Part shown: in pieces, positions 33,448 through 42,246 of the stretch
Layout: each line of letters starts with the position of its first letter
Numbering within the stretch: position 1 is the stretch's first letter
Assembly: GCA_964448855.1 (NCBI GenBank)
Contig: CAYUXI010000005.1
Span: 45,375 to 109,374 of the forward strand
From: QAMX01 sp964448855
GTDB taxonomy: Bacteria; Bacillota; Clostridia; Oscillospirales; QAMX01
DNA length: 64,000 bases
Direction of reading: 5' to 3'
Notes under the pieces: model-generated
Database searches by the model: none
What the model was told of the DNA's origin: nothing
The model's input: the letters and a program-made list of their open reading frames with translations, nothing else
Program-made: the position numbers and the translations under genes

Positions 33448-34440
33448 TCAGATGGCGATGTCGCAGGCGACCTTGTACATATAGGGATCCAGATCCTTTG
33501 TCATCTGCAGCGCTTCATCAATCGGAATGTTGCAGAGCTGGGAATCACGGTAGCAGACGACGACGTTCGACTTGCCTTCCAGCAGCCGCATGACGGCATA
33601 GTGCCCCATCCGGCTGGCCATGACGCGATCCCGCGCAGTCGGGCTGCCGCCGCGCTGGATGTGGCCAATGATCGAAACGCGGGTCTCCACACCGGTCATT
33701 TCGCGGATGTGGTCGGCGATTTCCGAGGTGTGCCCGACGCCTTCGGCGACGATGATCAGGAAATGGTGCTTGCCGTTGTAGTGGCTTTCGCGGATTTTCT
33801 CGATGATGTCCTTTTCAAAATCAAACGGCTTCTCCGGAATCAGAATGGCAGCCGCGCCGCAGGCCAGCCCGCAGTACAGCGCGAGATGTCCGGCGTTGTG
33901 TCCCATGACCTCAACCACGGAGCAGCGCTCATGCGACTGCATGGTATCGGTGAGCTTGTCAATGGCGTCAATGGCGGTGTTGGCGGCGGTGTCGAAGCCG
34001 ATGGAATAGTGGGTGCAGGCGATGTCGTTGTCAATCGTTCCGGGAATGCCAACGGTGTTGATGCCGCTGGCGGCGAGATCCTGCAGTCCGCGGAAGGTGC
34101 CGTCGCCACCGATGGCGATCAGGCCGTCAATGCCCAGATACCGGCAGGCATTCGCGCCCTTCTGAACGCCTTCCGGCGTCTTGAATTCCGGGCAGCGCGC
34201 CGTATAAAGCATCGTCCCGCCGCGGGAGGTAATCCCGTTGACGGCGCGGGCGTCCAGCTCGACAACGTCCGAGTTGATCAGCCCGTTGTACCCGCGGTGA
34301 ATGCCGACCGGCGTCACGCCGTACTGGATACAGGTTCGCACAACGCTGCGGATGGCTGCGTTCATGCCGGGCGCATCACCGCCGCTGGTCAGAACGCCGA
34401 TTCGACGAATTTTTTTGGGTGCTGTATTTTTCAGTTCCAT
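33448..34440 (-). CDS. pfkA: ATP-dependent 6-phosphofructokinase
   Basis: This 330-residue enzyme phosphorylates fructose 6-phosphate to the 1,6-bisphosphate, the committing step of glycolysis. The N-terminal GVLTSGGDAPGMNA, the ATP motif IGGDGTFRG (Gly after GGD and no pyrophosphate-type Asp, which indicates ATP use), the catalytic PGTIDNDI, MGHNAGHLAL and HIQRGGSPTARDR are all present. The length is usual for a bacterial PfkA. It has its own strong promoter. AAGGAAG lies 14 bases before the ATG, somewhat far. Confidence 0.97.
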   Translation of the reverse strand: MELKNTAPKKIRRIGVLTSGGDAPGMNAAIRSVVRTCIQYGVTPVGIHRGYNGLINSDVVELDARAVNGITSRGGTMLYTARCPEFKTPEGVQKGANACRYLGIDGLIAIGGDGTFRGLQDLAASGINTVGIPGTIDNDIACTHYSIGFDTAANTAIDAIDKLTDTMQSHERCSVVEVMGHNAGHLALYCGLACGAAAILIPEKPFDFEKDIIEKIRESHYNGKHHFLIIVAEGVGHTSEIADHIREMTGVETRVSIIGHIQRGGSPTARDRVMASRMGHYAVMRLLEGKSNVVVCYRDSQLCNIPIDEALQMTKDLDPYMYKVACDIAI

Positions 34441-34542
34441 AAAGTCTAACCATACTTCCTTTTCTGTCGGTTGATTGGTTCAAATGCGAGTCAAAATGTC
34501 AAAACAGAGCTTGGATGGCAGCGTTCTTCTGCCCCATCCTCT

Positions 34543-34571
34543 ATTATATCATTCCTGAAGATCAATTTCAA
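34543..34571 (-). promoter_or_regulatory. Sigma-A-type promoter of pfkA
   Basis: On the minus strand TTGAAA (34566-34571) and TATAAT (34543-34548) are separated by 17 bases, leaving a leader of about 100 bases before pfkA. Apart from this promoter and the terminator at 34697, the 34441-34783 spacer holds nothing recognisable. Confidence 0.82.
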
Positions 34572-34696
34572 CCATTATTTTCAAACCGGACGTAAGGAAA
34601 ACAGAATCCAGACAAAAGGGAACGACCAACGCGGCTGGTGCAGTCAGCTGCGCCACCGTACATCGACCGAAAGATGCCCACATCCAACTCAACCAA

Positions 34697-34738
34697 AAAG
34701 CTCCTGTGGCTGCTTTGCAAAACAACCACAGGAGCTTT
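34697..34738 (-). terminator. Terminator of the LuxR-type regulator gene
   Basis: aaagctcctgtgg (34697-34709) and ccacaggagcttt (34726-34738) form a 13-bp stem; on the minus strand it is followed by T. It lies 45 bases behind the stop codon of the regulator. Confidence 0.82.
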
Positions 34739-34783
34739 CCTGCTTTTTCCAAAATTCCAACCAGAGCTCGGCACATCGATGGC

Positions 34784-36415
34784 TCAGCCTTCCTCCTGCT
34801 TGAGGACGGCGGCATACCGCAAAAGCTGCTTGAGCGAGTGGACGCCCAGCTTGGAATAAATGTTCCGATTGTGGAATCGAACGGTGGATTCCTGCAAGCC
34901 GAGCAGGGAAATGATTTCCTTGACGCCTTTTCCCTGCAAATAGAGGTCGAACACCTCACGCTCCTTCGCCGTCAGCATGGTCAGGCCGCTTTTGAAGGTT
35001 TCGTAGTCATCCGGGTCAATCTCATCCTTGCGGGAATAGGCGAGCCGCTCGTTCAGCCGGACGGTTTCGTCCATCTTGCTCTGCAGCGCATCCGCCGCAC
35101 TGATCGCATCGGTCTTTTCACGGCGCAGCCGGTCGAGCTCCGCTTCATTGATCTGATCCTGCCGCGCCAGATAGGCGAACAGGTCGGTGATCTCAGAAGA
35201 AAACGCGAGCTCCTGCGAATACTCTTTCCTGCGGATGCTGTCCAATGTGTTCTTGATCGGCTGCAGATACTGCTTGGCAAAAAACATCGACAGCCCAACC
35301 ACCGCAAACGAGAACGCAATGATCAACAGAATAATCCGCAGCACGTCGGCCGAAACCATGCGCTCATAGTCCGCTTTCGGAATCAGCACGCTGATGGCCG
35401 AGGTGCAGGTGCTCGGACAGATGCAGATTTCCCGCGTCATGCCGATGTACGCTTCGCTTTCTCCGCAAAATTCCGTCAGCCCGCTGCCGAAGGAGGACAT
35501 CGAGAGGAGCTCCTTGGGTTCCAGATAGTATTCGTTCAAAATGCCCGCACTCAGCGTGGTCGATTCCGACAAAATCAGGTTTTCACTGCTCTTGGAGAGG
35601 CAGAACACCGCGTGATCAAGCTCGGAGGGCTGAGCAAAAATCTGCCGGAAGTAGCCCTCGTTCAGCTCAAAGCCGCAGATGCCGTAAAAGGTGCCGTCCT
35701 GCGCCAGAAGCGGAATCGTCATCAGCATGACGTGCTGATCGGTGCCGGGCAGCAGCACGACATCGGTCAGGCGGTAGCTCTGATTCAGCGGGAACGACGC
35801 TTCCCGCTTCAGCTCCTCATAGTTGGGGAAGAAATCGGTGCGGAATTCGAGACGCCACTTGCGGTGGGGCATACAGTCATGCTCCTTACCCGTCTGCGCC
35901 AGACCCCGGTACAGCAGAACGCGGGTATCCATGCCCTCCAGGCTGTTGCGCTGCAGATAAATCCCCGTGCGCGAGGTGTCAGCATTTTCAACGGAGGAAT
36001 TGACCTGCGCCTCCAGCATCACGAAGGTGCCGGTGCAGTCGGCTTCCCAGAGCTTGTGCCGAACCGCATCAATCAGCTGCTCCTGCAGGTTTCGAATGTG
36101 ATCTTCCGAATCGTTCAAATCGTCAAACGAAATCTGATTCGCATCCAGATAGCCCTCCAGAATTTCGGTGACACGGTTGGAGAGCTGGACGCTCATCACG
36201 GCCAGATTGTCGTAATAGGTGTCGATCTGTCGCTCAAACAGCTCAATTTGAAAAGCCAGCGTTTCGGCAATCCGATGCTTGGCGCCGGTAAAATTGCCGA
36301 TCAGGAACAGACCGGCCGTCAACAGGGCGCACAGCAGCAGCGCAAAGACGCAGAAATATGCACACAGCCTTCGCTTGAGCGTTTGCTTTTTACTGGACAT
36401 AGCCGACAGCTTCAT
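34784..36415 (-). CDS. Membrane-anchored sensor with C-terminal LuxR-type DNA-binding domain
   Basis: This 543-residue one-component regulator has transmembrane helix 1 at about 15-40 and a large extracellular domain at about 43-355 (Cache-like by layout, not confirmed by motif). Transmembrane helix 2 lies at about 356-378. A short helical, coiled-coil-like linker (LRREKTDAISAADALQSKMDE) follows, and the C-terminus is a LuxR helix-turn-helix at about 481-535 (LTAKEREVFDLYLQGKGVKEI, then STVRFHNRNIYSKLGV). There is no kinase or receiver domain, so a signal outside the membrane would act directly on DNA binding. The gene lies 14 bases behind a solute-binding lipoprotein gene on the same strand, suggesting that the lipoprotein presents the ligand. 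Confidence 0.85.
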   Translation of the reverse strand: MKLSAMSSKKQTLKRRLCAYFCVFALLLCALLTAGLFLIGNFTGAKHRIAETLAFQIELFERQIDTYYDNLAVMSVQLSNRVTEILEGYLDANQISFDDLNDSEDHIRNLQEQLIDAVRHKLWEADCTGTFVMLEAQVNSSVENADTSRTGIYLQRNSLEGMDTRVLLYRGLAQTGKEHDCMPHRKWRLEFRTDFFPNYEELKREASFPLNQSYRLTDVVLLPGTDQHVMLMTIPLLAQDGTFYGICGFELNEGYFRQIFAQPSELDHAVFCLSKSSENLILSESTTLSAGILNEYYLEPKELLSMSSFGSGLTEFCGESEAYIGMTREICICPSTCTSAISVLIPKADYERMVSADVLRIILLIIAFSFAVVGLSMFFAKQYLQPIKNTLDSIRRKEYSQELAFSSEITDLFAYLARQDQINEAELDRLRREKTDAISAADALQSKMDETVRLNERLAYSRKDEIDPDDYETFKSGLTMLTAKEREVFDLYLQGKGVKEIISLLGLQESTVRFHNRNIYSKLGVHSLKQLLRYAAVLKQEEG

Positions 36416-36429
36416 GGCTTGTCACCGCC

Positions 36430-37758
36430 TTATTGGATGCCTTTGAACAGCTCCCAAAGTTCATCTGCCAACGCTTCTGCACGTTCGCCGTTCTGATAAC
36501 GCTCCGGCATGGTTTTCTGTGCCTCACGCAGCGCATCATATAAGGTATAGATTTTGGCGTAATAGCCCGAGAAGGACGGTTCACGCACAGCCGTTGCCGT
36601 GTCGTTGACCGTTGCAATGGCACGGTACAGGTTTTGGTACGCATCCGACTGGAACTCGTAGCTGCCGATCTGCTCAAAGGATGCCTGGTTGACCGGCATA
36701 TAGCCCGTTTCCACACAGAAGGCCAGATTACGTTCCGGCTCTGTCAGCCAGCGGACGAAGACCTCCGCGGCCTCCGCTTTCTGCTCCGTGCTCCGATAGG
36801 CGCACAGCCCGACGCCCGCCTGCGTCACAAGCAGCTCCGTGCCGCTGGCCGTCGGCGGCGGCAGGATCTGCAGATTCATCGGCTCCGACGAGTTGTCGGG
36901 GTAGGTGACAGTGTCGTTGTAATACAGGATGGAGGCCGTCGAACCGAGCCCCGCCAGCACCTCACCGGTCATCACCTGCGTGTGGAATACAGGTCGGAAA
37001 CGATGATGTGACCCTTTGCAATCGCCTGGGCAAACTGCAGCCAGGACGTGCGGAACGCTTCATTTTCATAGTCGTACCAGCCGTTTGCCGTGTAGAAATC
37101 CTGTTCGCCCTGCTCCATGGCATTCAGCTCAACGGCGCGAATCGGGAAATCCAGCGCGCAGAAGGGCTTGCCGCCCGAATAGTCATAATACGCGGCTGCG
37201 GCGGCGAAAAAGCCGTCCCAGGTGGACAGGCTCTCATACGTCACACCGGTTGCCTGCGAAAAACGATCAAACTGCGTGCCCGCCAGGAACAGCAGATGCG
37301 TCGATTTGGAGACGGGGAAGACAGACAGCTTTCCGTCCACCCTGCCGTCCTCCAAAAATTCGGGGACAAATTGGCCGAGCTCCTCCGCGGTGAACCGCTC
37401 CTGCCAGTCGATCAGATTGTCGGCACCCAGCTCTGCGGCGTTGTTGTTGTGGCAGAAAAACAGGTCGGGCATATCCATTGCACCGGCTTCACCCTTCTGC
37501 GCGGCGAGGAGCTTTTCGCCGATCTGCGCCGTGGAGGACATGGAGGAAACGTGGATGATGATGCCCTTTTCCTTGCCGACGGTGCGGTTGAACGCATCGA
37601 CCAGACGGTTCATGGGGGGAATCGGCCTGTTCGCCGTACACGTGCCACATGGTCAGCGTGACGGGGTTCTTGGGATCCAGCTGCGTCTGACTGGAACAGC
37701 CGACAAAAATCGGGAGCAAAAGCAGCCCGGTCAGCAATAGCAAGGTGATTCTTTTCAT
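36430..37758 (-). pseudogene. Extracellular solute-binding lipoprotein (ABC family 1), two compensating frameshifts
   Basis: Read through two frame changes, this encodes about 440 residues: a lipoprotein signal (LLLPIFVGCSS), then NPVTLTMWHVYGEQAD as in sugar-binding proteins of ABC importers, and a body ending ELWELFKGIQ. The first break is at a run of six C at about 37616-37621; removing one C restores TMWHVYGEQADSPMNRLVD. The second break is near 36975-36985 and needs one added base, after which the original frame returns (36975 and 37758 are in phase). Either the gene is decayed or the sequence carries two indel errors. It lies directly before the membrane LuxR regulator. The cargo is probably a carbohydrate, but no permease is nearby. 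Confidence 0.8.
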
Positions 37759-38060
37759 AATATACCTCCTGGTGTTGTCCGATGCGAATTTCAGCCTTCC
37801 TCATCCCAAACACCGTCCGTCGAACGCGGGGTGCGCCCCGCCCATTCGAAGCCTTGAGGCGGACAAATCCGGGGAAAATCCGTATCCTGTGTGTTGCAGG
37901 AATCCAGCAGGGAGCGGGTTCTGTCGATATGTCTGCGGCAAAACGCAGCTTCGGCAAAATGCACCTCGACGGTACGCGGCCTGACGATACACACCCTCAA
38001 CGGAATGCACCCAGTCGGTACGCCAGAACCGGACAACGCCCCTCTGCTTTCTTTCATATA

Positions 38061-38089
38061 ATTATAACAGATCAGCCGCTTTGCGTCAA
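38061..38089 (-). promoter_or_regulatory. Sigma-A-type promoter upstream of the solute-binding gene
   Basis: On the minus strand TTGACG (38084-38089) and TATAAT (38061-38066) are separated by 17 bases. The solute-binding gene starts only at 37758, so the transcript would have a leader of about 300 bases that holds no recognised gene. Confidence 0.78.
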
Positions 38090-38103
38090 GAGGAAACTGT
38101 CGC

Positions 38104-38349
38104 AGCCGTCCGACCTCCAATCTGTCGCCCGTTGCGGAATAGGAATTCTATCAGCATTTCCACAAAATGGTACAGTCCAAGTCGGCCATCTTTATTTCGC
38201 ACCGGCTGTCCAGCTGCAAATTCTGCGATCGAATCGTTGTCTTTGACCACGGGCAAATCATGGAATGCGGCACCCACAGCGAATGGATGAAGCTGCAGGG
38301 CATCTATTCCACGATGGTTTCGACACAGGTGCAGCTCTGTCAGAGCTGA
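38104..38349 (+). pseudogene. Remnant of an ABC transporter ATPase
   Basis: The C-terminal third of an ABC ATPase domain survives. Decoding in one frame gives PTSNLSPVAE (D-loop region), an in-frame TAG at 38140-38142, then EFYQHFHKM, FISHRLSSCKFCDRI (H-loop) and FDHGQIMECGTHSEWM. No membrane domain, Walker A or start codon is present before it, so it is a decayed fragment. A 60-residue frame from 38167 could still be read, but it lacks a ribosome binding site. Confidence 0.82.
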
Positions 38350-38397
38350 TCACCGCACCGAACGCAAGCGAAATCATTTCACCGGAAAACATGAAAA

Positions 38398-38427
38398 AAG
38401 CGGCGTAACCAAAAGGTTACGCCGCTT
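38398..38427 (-). terminator. Rho-independent terminator
   Basis: aagcggcgtaacc-aaaa-ggttacgccgctt is a perfect 13-bp stem. The T run is on the minus strand (aaaaaag before it on plus), so it mainly stops minus-strand transcription from the DUF3795 gene. Confidence 0.82.
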
Positions 38428-38600
38428 CTGTCTTTGAAAACGTTCGAAATCGATGCATAGGCGGCATTGCCCACCAAAACAGAATCCAGAGGAACACGCC
38501 CCTTGCCCGCCTCCGGCTGCAGAACCTCCGGCTCCGATTGCGCCGCGAAGGCCATCAGAACGGTGGGCTCGTTGCATCACTGCGAATGTGGGCTCATGAT

Positions 38601-39044
38601 TTACCTTCTTTTGTATATCACGATTTCCGGATTGGCACCGTTTGCCTCATATGTACAGATGAGAATGAAGTTGTCCCTTGCGATCACGCCAAAGCAGGTT
38701 TTGTCGCTTTCATCGAGGAGATTTTTGACCTGTGCGCCTAAATATACCTCATCATCCTTCAAAAACCTGACCGTGCCGGATGGAATCGGATATTCCAGAT
38801 TGACAAAGCTGCCGACCAGCGGATACAGCTCTGTGACGGGTTCCATGCCATCGATGTGGAAATCGTTGATTTCATCGATCAAGTTTTTTTTGAATGCCTG
38901 CCAGTTCTCCAGGCCACCGGTCAATATGTACTTTGCCACAAAGCACTGCTTCCCGAACGGACAGCCGTTTGTCTTGGCACAGCCGGGACAGGCTTCTTTC
39001 GATGGACATTCGGCACAGTTCGCGCCACAGATTGATTCGTTCAT
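38601..39044 (-). CDS. Cys-rich DUF3795-type protein
   Basis: This 147-residue protein has a Cys-rich N-terminus (CGANCAECPSKEACPGCAK, then GCPFGKQCF) that probably binds zinc or a metal cluster, as in DUF3795 proteins. The rest is a mixed fold with VNLEYPIPSGTVRFLKDDEVYLG and no known motif. AGGAGGAAAAACC lies before the ATG at 39044, so the 14 extra codons of the longer frame are rejected. The function of the family is unknown. The 170 bases between it and the terminator at 38398 hold nothing clear. Confidence 0.8.
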   Translation of the reverse strand: MNESICGANCAECPSKEACPGCAKTNGCPFGKQCFVAKYILTGGLENWQAFKKNLIDEINDFHIDGMEPVTELYPLVGSFVNLEYPIPSGTVRFLKDDEVYLGAQVKNLLDESDKTCFGVIARDNFILICTYEANGANPEIVIYKRR

Positions 39045-39195
39045 GGTTTTTCCTCCTGTGTATTCGTATTCTGAACTTCTGACCACGATTGGCGCAACAA
39101 CGCCTCAAACTGGTATCGGAATATCAAAATCCCCGGTTTCAAAAACGGAGCAAACCAGAAAAAAAGTCGCTGCTATGTCGCTGCTATGGACATAT

Positions 39196-39879
39196 TCAGA
39201 TTTTCAAAGTCCGCAAATACCGTTTCTGCTCCGCCGAAATCCGATGGCTTTCCAGCGCTTTTTGAATCACTTTGTTGTGCGTCCAGGTGTCTAAGTGCGG
39301 CTCTTCCAAAAAGGGCACAATCGCCTCATACTGCTTGGCAAGCGCCGTCGCGAAATACCATGCAATCATCATGTTGACATAGTATGCGTCGGAACGAATG
39401 GCAGCGATCCTCCGCGGATATTCCGGCTCAAAATCCGCATCCAGAAAATACCGCATCAGCATTCCCACCGCAAACCGCACCGGATAGGTTTGCGAGGAAC
39501 CCAGCCAGACCTGGATCGGCTCTAACAGCCGACCCTTGTACTTCCGGAAAATGGCGGGTGACATCTGGTCGCAGGTCGCCCAATTATCAACATACGGAAG
39601 AAATGAATGCAAAGCCTCCATGCAGCGATCGAAATCCTTGATTTCAGAGATCAAAAACGCATGAAGCTGGTTTTCTTCAAAATATCGGTGAGGCAGATCG
39701 TTCAGAAAATCTGAAAAATCCGGTTCCCGGTACAGCTCTTTTGCAAGCCTGCGCAAAACCGGTGTTCTGACGCCAATGATTGTTTGCGCGTCCAGCGACG
39801 GCAACAGCTTCGCCTGAAATTCGCGGTATTTACAATCCTGATGTTGGAACAGCTGCTGTCGGATTGCACTTGCGTTCAT
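39196..39879 (-). CDS. AlkD-like DNA alkylation repair protein
   Basis: This 227-residue helical-repeat protein matches the AlkD family of DNA glycosylases, which excise N3- and N7-alkylated purines without base flipping. YVDNWATCDQMSP is a family landmark with the Trp and Asp of the active cleft, followed by VRFAVGMLMRYFLD and NMMIAWYFATALAK. The start ATG at 39879 overlaps the TetR stop codon (ATGA), with AAGAAGGGC upstream. The two are therefore translationally coupled, and the regulator may control this repair gene. Confidence 0.9.
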   Translation of the reverse strand: MNASAIRQQLFQHQDCKYREFQAKLLPSLDAQTIIGVRTPVLRRLAKELYREPDFSDFLNDLPHRYFEENQLHAFLISEIKDFDRCMEALHSFLPYVDNWATCDQMSPAIFRKYKGRLLEPIQVWLGSSQTYPVRFAVGMLMRYFLDADFEPEYPRRIAAIRSDAYYVNMMIAWYFATALAKQYEAIVPFLEEPHLDTWTHNKVIQKALESHRISAEQKRYLRTLKI

Positions 39880-40460
39880 CTCGTTTGCCCTTCTTTGGCC
39901 TGCAGCAGCATCATCATCGCAGAGAAGTCCTGCGTCAGCAGCTCGGAGATGTCGGCCTGTGTAAAATGGCACATCCCCGTGGCGCAGAGCGTCGCAATCC
40001 CGTAGGTGTGAATCCAGGAATGCTCAAACAGCGCTTTTGCATCGTTAACCGACAAGCCGTAATCCGCCTGAATCGCATTCAGACATTCGTCGGCGACGCT
40101 GCCGAGATGGGCGTAAATATCGGAAAAGGACTGCACATCGCTGTTGTTCGACATGAAGACAAGCTGATAGAGCTGCGGCTCTTCCATGGCAAACAGAATC
40201 ATCTGCATCCCGACCTGCTTGAAGATCGGCAGACCTGCGCCCGCTCTGTGGGTATACTCTTCAAACCGCACCATGGCCGCAGCCTTGACGGCGTCGGCCA
40301 CCTCCTGCATTGAATTGAAAACGGTAAAAATCGGCGTGGCAGAGGTGTTCAGTGCATTCCCCAGCGATTTGGCGGTCAAGGCGTGGATCCCGCTCTGCGA
40401 GACAATCCCCAACGCGGCATCAATGATTTCTTCTCTGGTAAACTTCGGCTTCGGCGGCAT
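39876..40460 (-). CDS. TetR-family regulator coupled to the alkD-like gene
   Basis: This 194-residue protein has a TetR-type helix-turn-helix (FTREEIIDAALGIVSQSGI, then LTAKSLGNALNTSATPIFTVF) and a helical ligand-binding C-terminus (QMILFAMEEPQLYQLVF). AAAGGAG lies eight bases before the ATG at 40460; an upstream in-frame TTG is rejected. The gene has a strong promoter and overlaps the DNA-repair gene by four bases. The effector is unknown. Confidence 0.92.
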   Translation of the reverse strand: MPPKPKFTREEIIDAALGIVSQSGIHALTAKSLGNALNTSATPIFTVFNSMQEVADAVKAAAMVRFEEYTHRAGAGLPIFKQVGMQMILFAMEEPQLYQLVFMSNNSDVQSFSDIYAHLGSVADECLNAIQADYGLSVNDAKALFEHSWIHTYGIATLCATGMCHFTQADISELLTQDFSAMMMLLQAKEGQTR

Positions 40461-40519
40461 ATCAGGCGCTCCTTTGTCCAACTGATGTTCTGAAATTCGA
40501 GTTCTAAAACGATAATTCT

Positions 40520-40548
40520 ATTATAACCCTTTCGAGGCGCAAAGTCAA
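40520..40548 (-). promoter_or_regulatory. Sigma-A-type promoter of the TetR-alkD unit
   Basis: On the minus strand TTGACT (40543-40548) and TATAAT (40520-40525) have a 17-base spacer. The AT-rich words ttctgaaattcgagttct between this promoter and the gene could hold the operator. Confidence 0.82.
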
Positions 40549-40596
40549 TGCCCTTTTGCCCAAAACGACAAAATACCCGCCCATGCGCTGAAGTGA

Positions 40597-40841
40597 AAAA
40601 ATAGTGGTAGACACGAAAGTACCTGCCACTATTTTGATGATATGATAGGGGTGGGGGTGGAACTATGGCAAGAAAAGATATGATTCGAAGGAAAAAAGAA
40701 AGGTTAGCAATTGCAAAACGGTATTTCGCTGGAAAAGCATCGCGTGCCCTTGAACGAGAATCCGGTTGTAGCCACAGCCGGATTCAAGAATGGACGAAGA
40801 AGTACATAGAAAAAGGCGAAACAGGTTCGTCTCTTTCTTGA
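40597..40841 (+). mobile_element. IS end with truncated transposase helix-turn-helix (58 residues)
   Basis: AAAATAGTGG (40598-40607) and CCACTATTTT (40626-40635) form a perfect inverted pair. A 58-residue frame (40665-40841) follows, basic and with the OrfA-type helix-turn-helix pattern: AIAKRYFAGKASRALERESG, then SHSRIQEWTKKYIEKG. This resembles the N-terminus of IS3-like or Tnp1 helper proteins. The remaining transposase (catalytic part) is absent, and the next recognisable gene is on the other strand. It marks the left edge of an AT-rich insertion. Confidence 0.7.
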
Positions 40842-40878
40842 TCTTTTCGAATATCAGCCATTGTGTGATTTCCTTCTG

Positions 40879-42186
40879 TTAGACATCGGTCTCAGCTTGA
40901 ATCTGATCGATCGCATATAACGGCAGATTCACGAGCCATTCCTCTTTTTTGTAGTCGGCCATGGATGTGCGGATCGAAACTTCAGGAGAAAACTTTTCCT
41001 GATAAGTTTTCAGACTCTTCGCTCTCAGATTGACTTCTGCTTTTACTTCGATAGGCACAATTTGTTCACCTGTATCAACAACAAAGTCAACTTCGCAAGA
41101 ACCTCTGTCGTTGGTATAGTAATAAACATCTAAGTCTTGGATTGTCTTCAACTGCTGGCAAACATACTGTTCTGTAAGCGCACCCTTGAATTCAATAAAA
41201 AGGTCGTTGCCGTCAAGCAGAGTACGCTGACGAAGTCCAGCCATACAGCCGAGGAGACCGACATCCACCACAAAAAGCTTAAATGCCCTCAAATCCTCAT
41301 AGGCCCGCAAGGGGATACCTGCCGCATTGACACGGCTGACCTTATGAACAAGACCGCAATCGCTCAGCCACATAATTGCAGTTTCATAGTCCTTGGCACG
41401 AGCGCCTTCACGAACAAGACCGTAAATAAACTTCTTGTTTTCCTTCGCCAACTGAGAGGGAATACTGTTCCACAGCATCCGGAGTCTTGGTACCATTTCG
41501 TTGGGGGCGTGTTTGGAGAAATCCTGTTCATAGGCCGCAAGGATTCGCTTTTGAATTTCACGAACCTCATTGAAATCTTTGTTCTCCGCAAAGCTTTGTA
41601 CTGCTTCAGGCATACCGCCAACAAAGTAATAATGCTTCAACGCATCAATATACGTCTGCTTAAAGCTGGTGATCATCGGAAAGTCCTGCTTATCAAGCAG
41701 TTCGGCAAATCTCTCTTTATCGGTTGCCATCAAAAATTCCTTGAAGGAAAGGGGATAGAGCTTCAGGAAATCCACTTTGCCCACAGGGAAAGACGTGCCT
41801 TGATGCAAGGCAATACCAAGCAACGAACCGGCACATACAATGTGATACTGCGGAGCATTTTCGTAGAAATATTTAAGAGACGACAACGCTCTCGGAACTT
41901 CCTGCACTTCGTCAAAAATCAGCAAAGCATGATCGGGATCGATTTTGTGTCCTACATACAGTTCCAATCCCATAATCAAACGTTCCGGATCCAGATCAGA
42001 AGCAAATAACTCTGCCATTCTGGAATTGGAATCAAAATTGATATATACGGCATCCGCATACGCCTGTCTGCCAAACTCTTTCATCAGCCAGGTCTTGCCG
42101 ACCTGACGTGCGCCTTCGATAATTAAAGGCTTGCGGCGTTTGCTTTCTTTCCATTTCAATAGTTTTTCAATCGCAATTCGGTACAT
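40879..42186 (-). CDS. AAA ATPase with DUF4143 domain
   Basis: This 435-residue protein has an AAA_14-type ATPase part (Walker A EGARQVGKTWL, Walker B ALLIFDEVQEV, sensor CAGSLLGIALH) and a C-terminal DUF4143 region with a PD-(D/E)XK-like core (GSCEVDFVVDTGEQIVPIEVKAE). Such proteins are common, often transferred, and of unclear function (possibly DNA or nucleic acid processing or toxin-like). GGAGGTG precedes the ATG at 42186. The base composition is visibly more AT-rich than in the neighbours, in line with recent acquisition. It lies between an IS remnant and a truncated gene. Confidence 0.88.
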   Translation of the reverse strand: MYRIAIEKLLKWKESKRRKPLIIEGARQVGKTWLMKEFGRQAYADAVYINFDSNSRMAELFASDLDPERLIMGLELYVGHKIDPDHALLIFDEVQEVPRALSSLKYFYENAPQYHIVCAGSLLGIALHQGTSFPVGKVDFLKLYPLSFKEFLMATDKERFAELLDKQDFPMITSFKQTYIDALKHYYFVGGMPEAVQSFAENKDFNEVREIQKRILAAYEQDFSKHAPNEMVPRLRMLWNSIPSQLAKENKKFIYGLVREGARAKDYETAIMWLSDCGLVHKVSRVNAAGIPLRAYEDLRAFKLFVVDVGLLGCMAGLRQRTLLDGNDLFIEFKGALTEQYVCQQLKTIQDLDVYYYTNDRGSCEVDFVVDTGEQIVPIEVKAEVNLRAKSLKTYQEKFSPEVSIRTSMADYKKEEWLVNLPLYAIDQIQAETDV

Positions 42187-42217
42187 ACACGCACCTCCGT
42201 TATGATCATGCAAGTAT

Positions 42218-42246
42218 AGTATAGCACACAATCTCAAAATATGCAA
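42218..42246 (-). promoter_or_regulatory. Promoter of the DUF4143 ATPase gene
   Basis: On the minus strand TTGCAT (42241-42246) and TATACT (42218-42223) are separated by 17 bases, 32 bases upstream of the start codon. It overlaps the 3' end of the truncated gene upstream. Confidence 0.72.

Noticed and set aside
34706..36496. Plus-strand frame of 596 codons over the LuxR-type sensor
   Set aside because: It is antisense to a protein with clear membrane and LuxR domains; no start signals.
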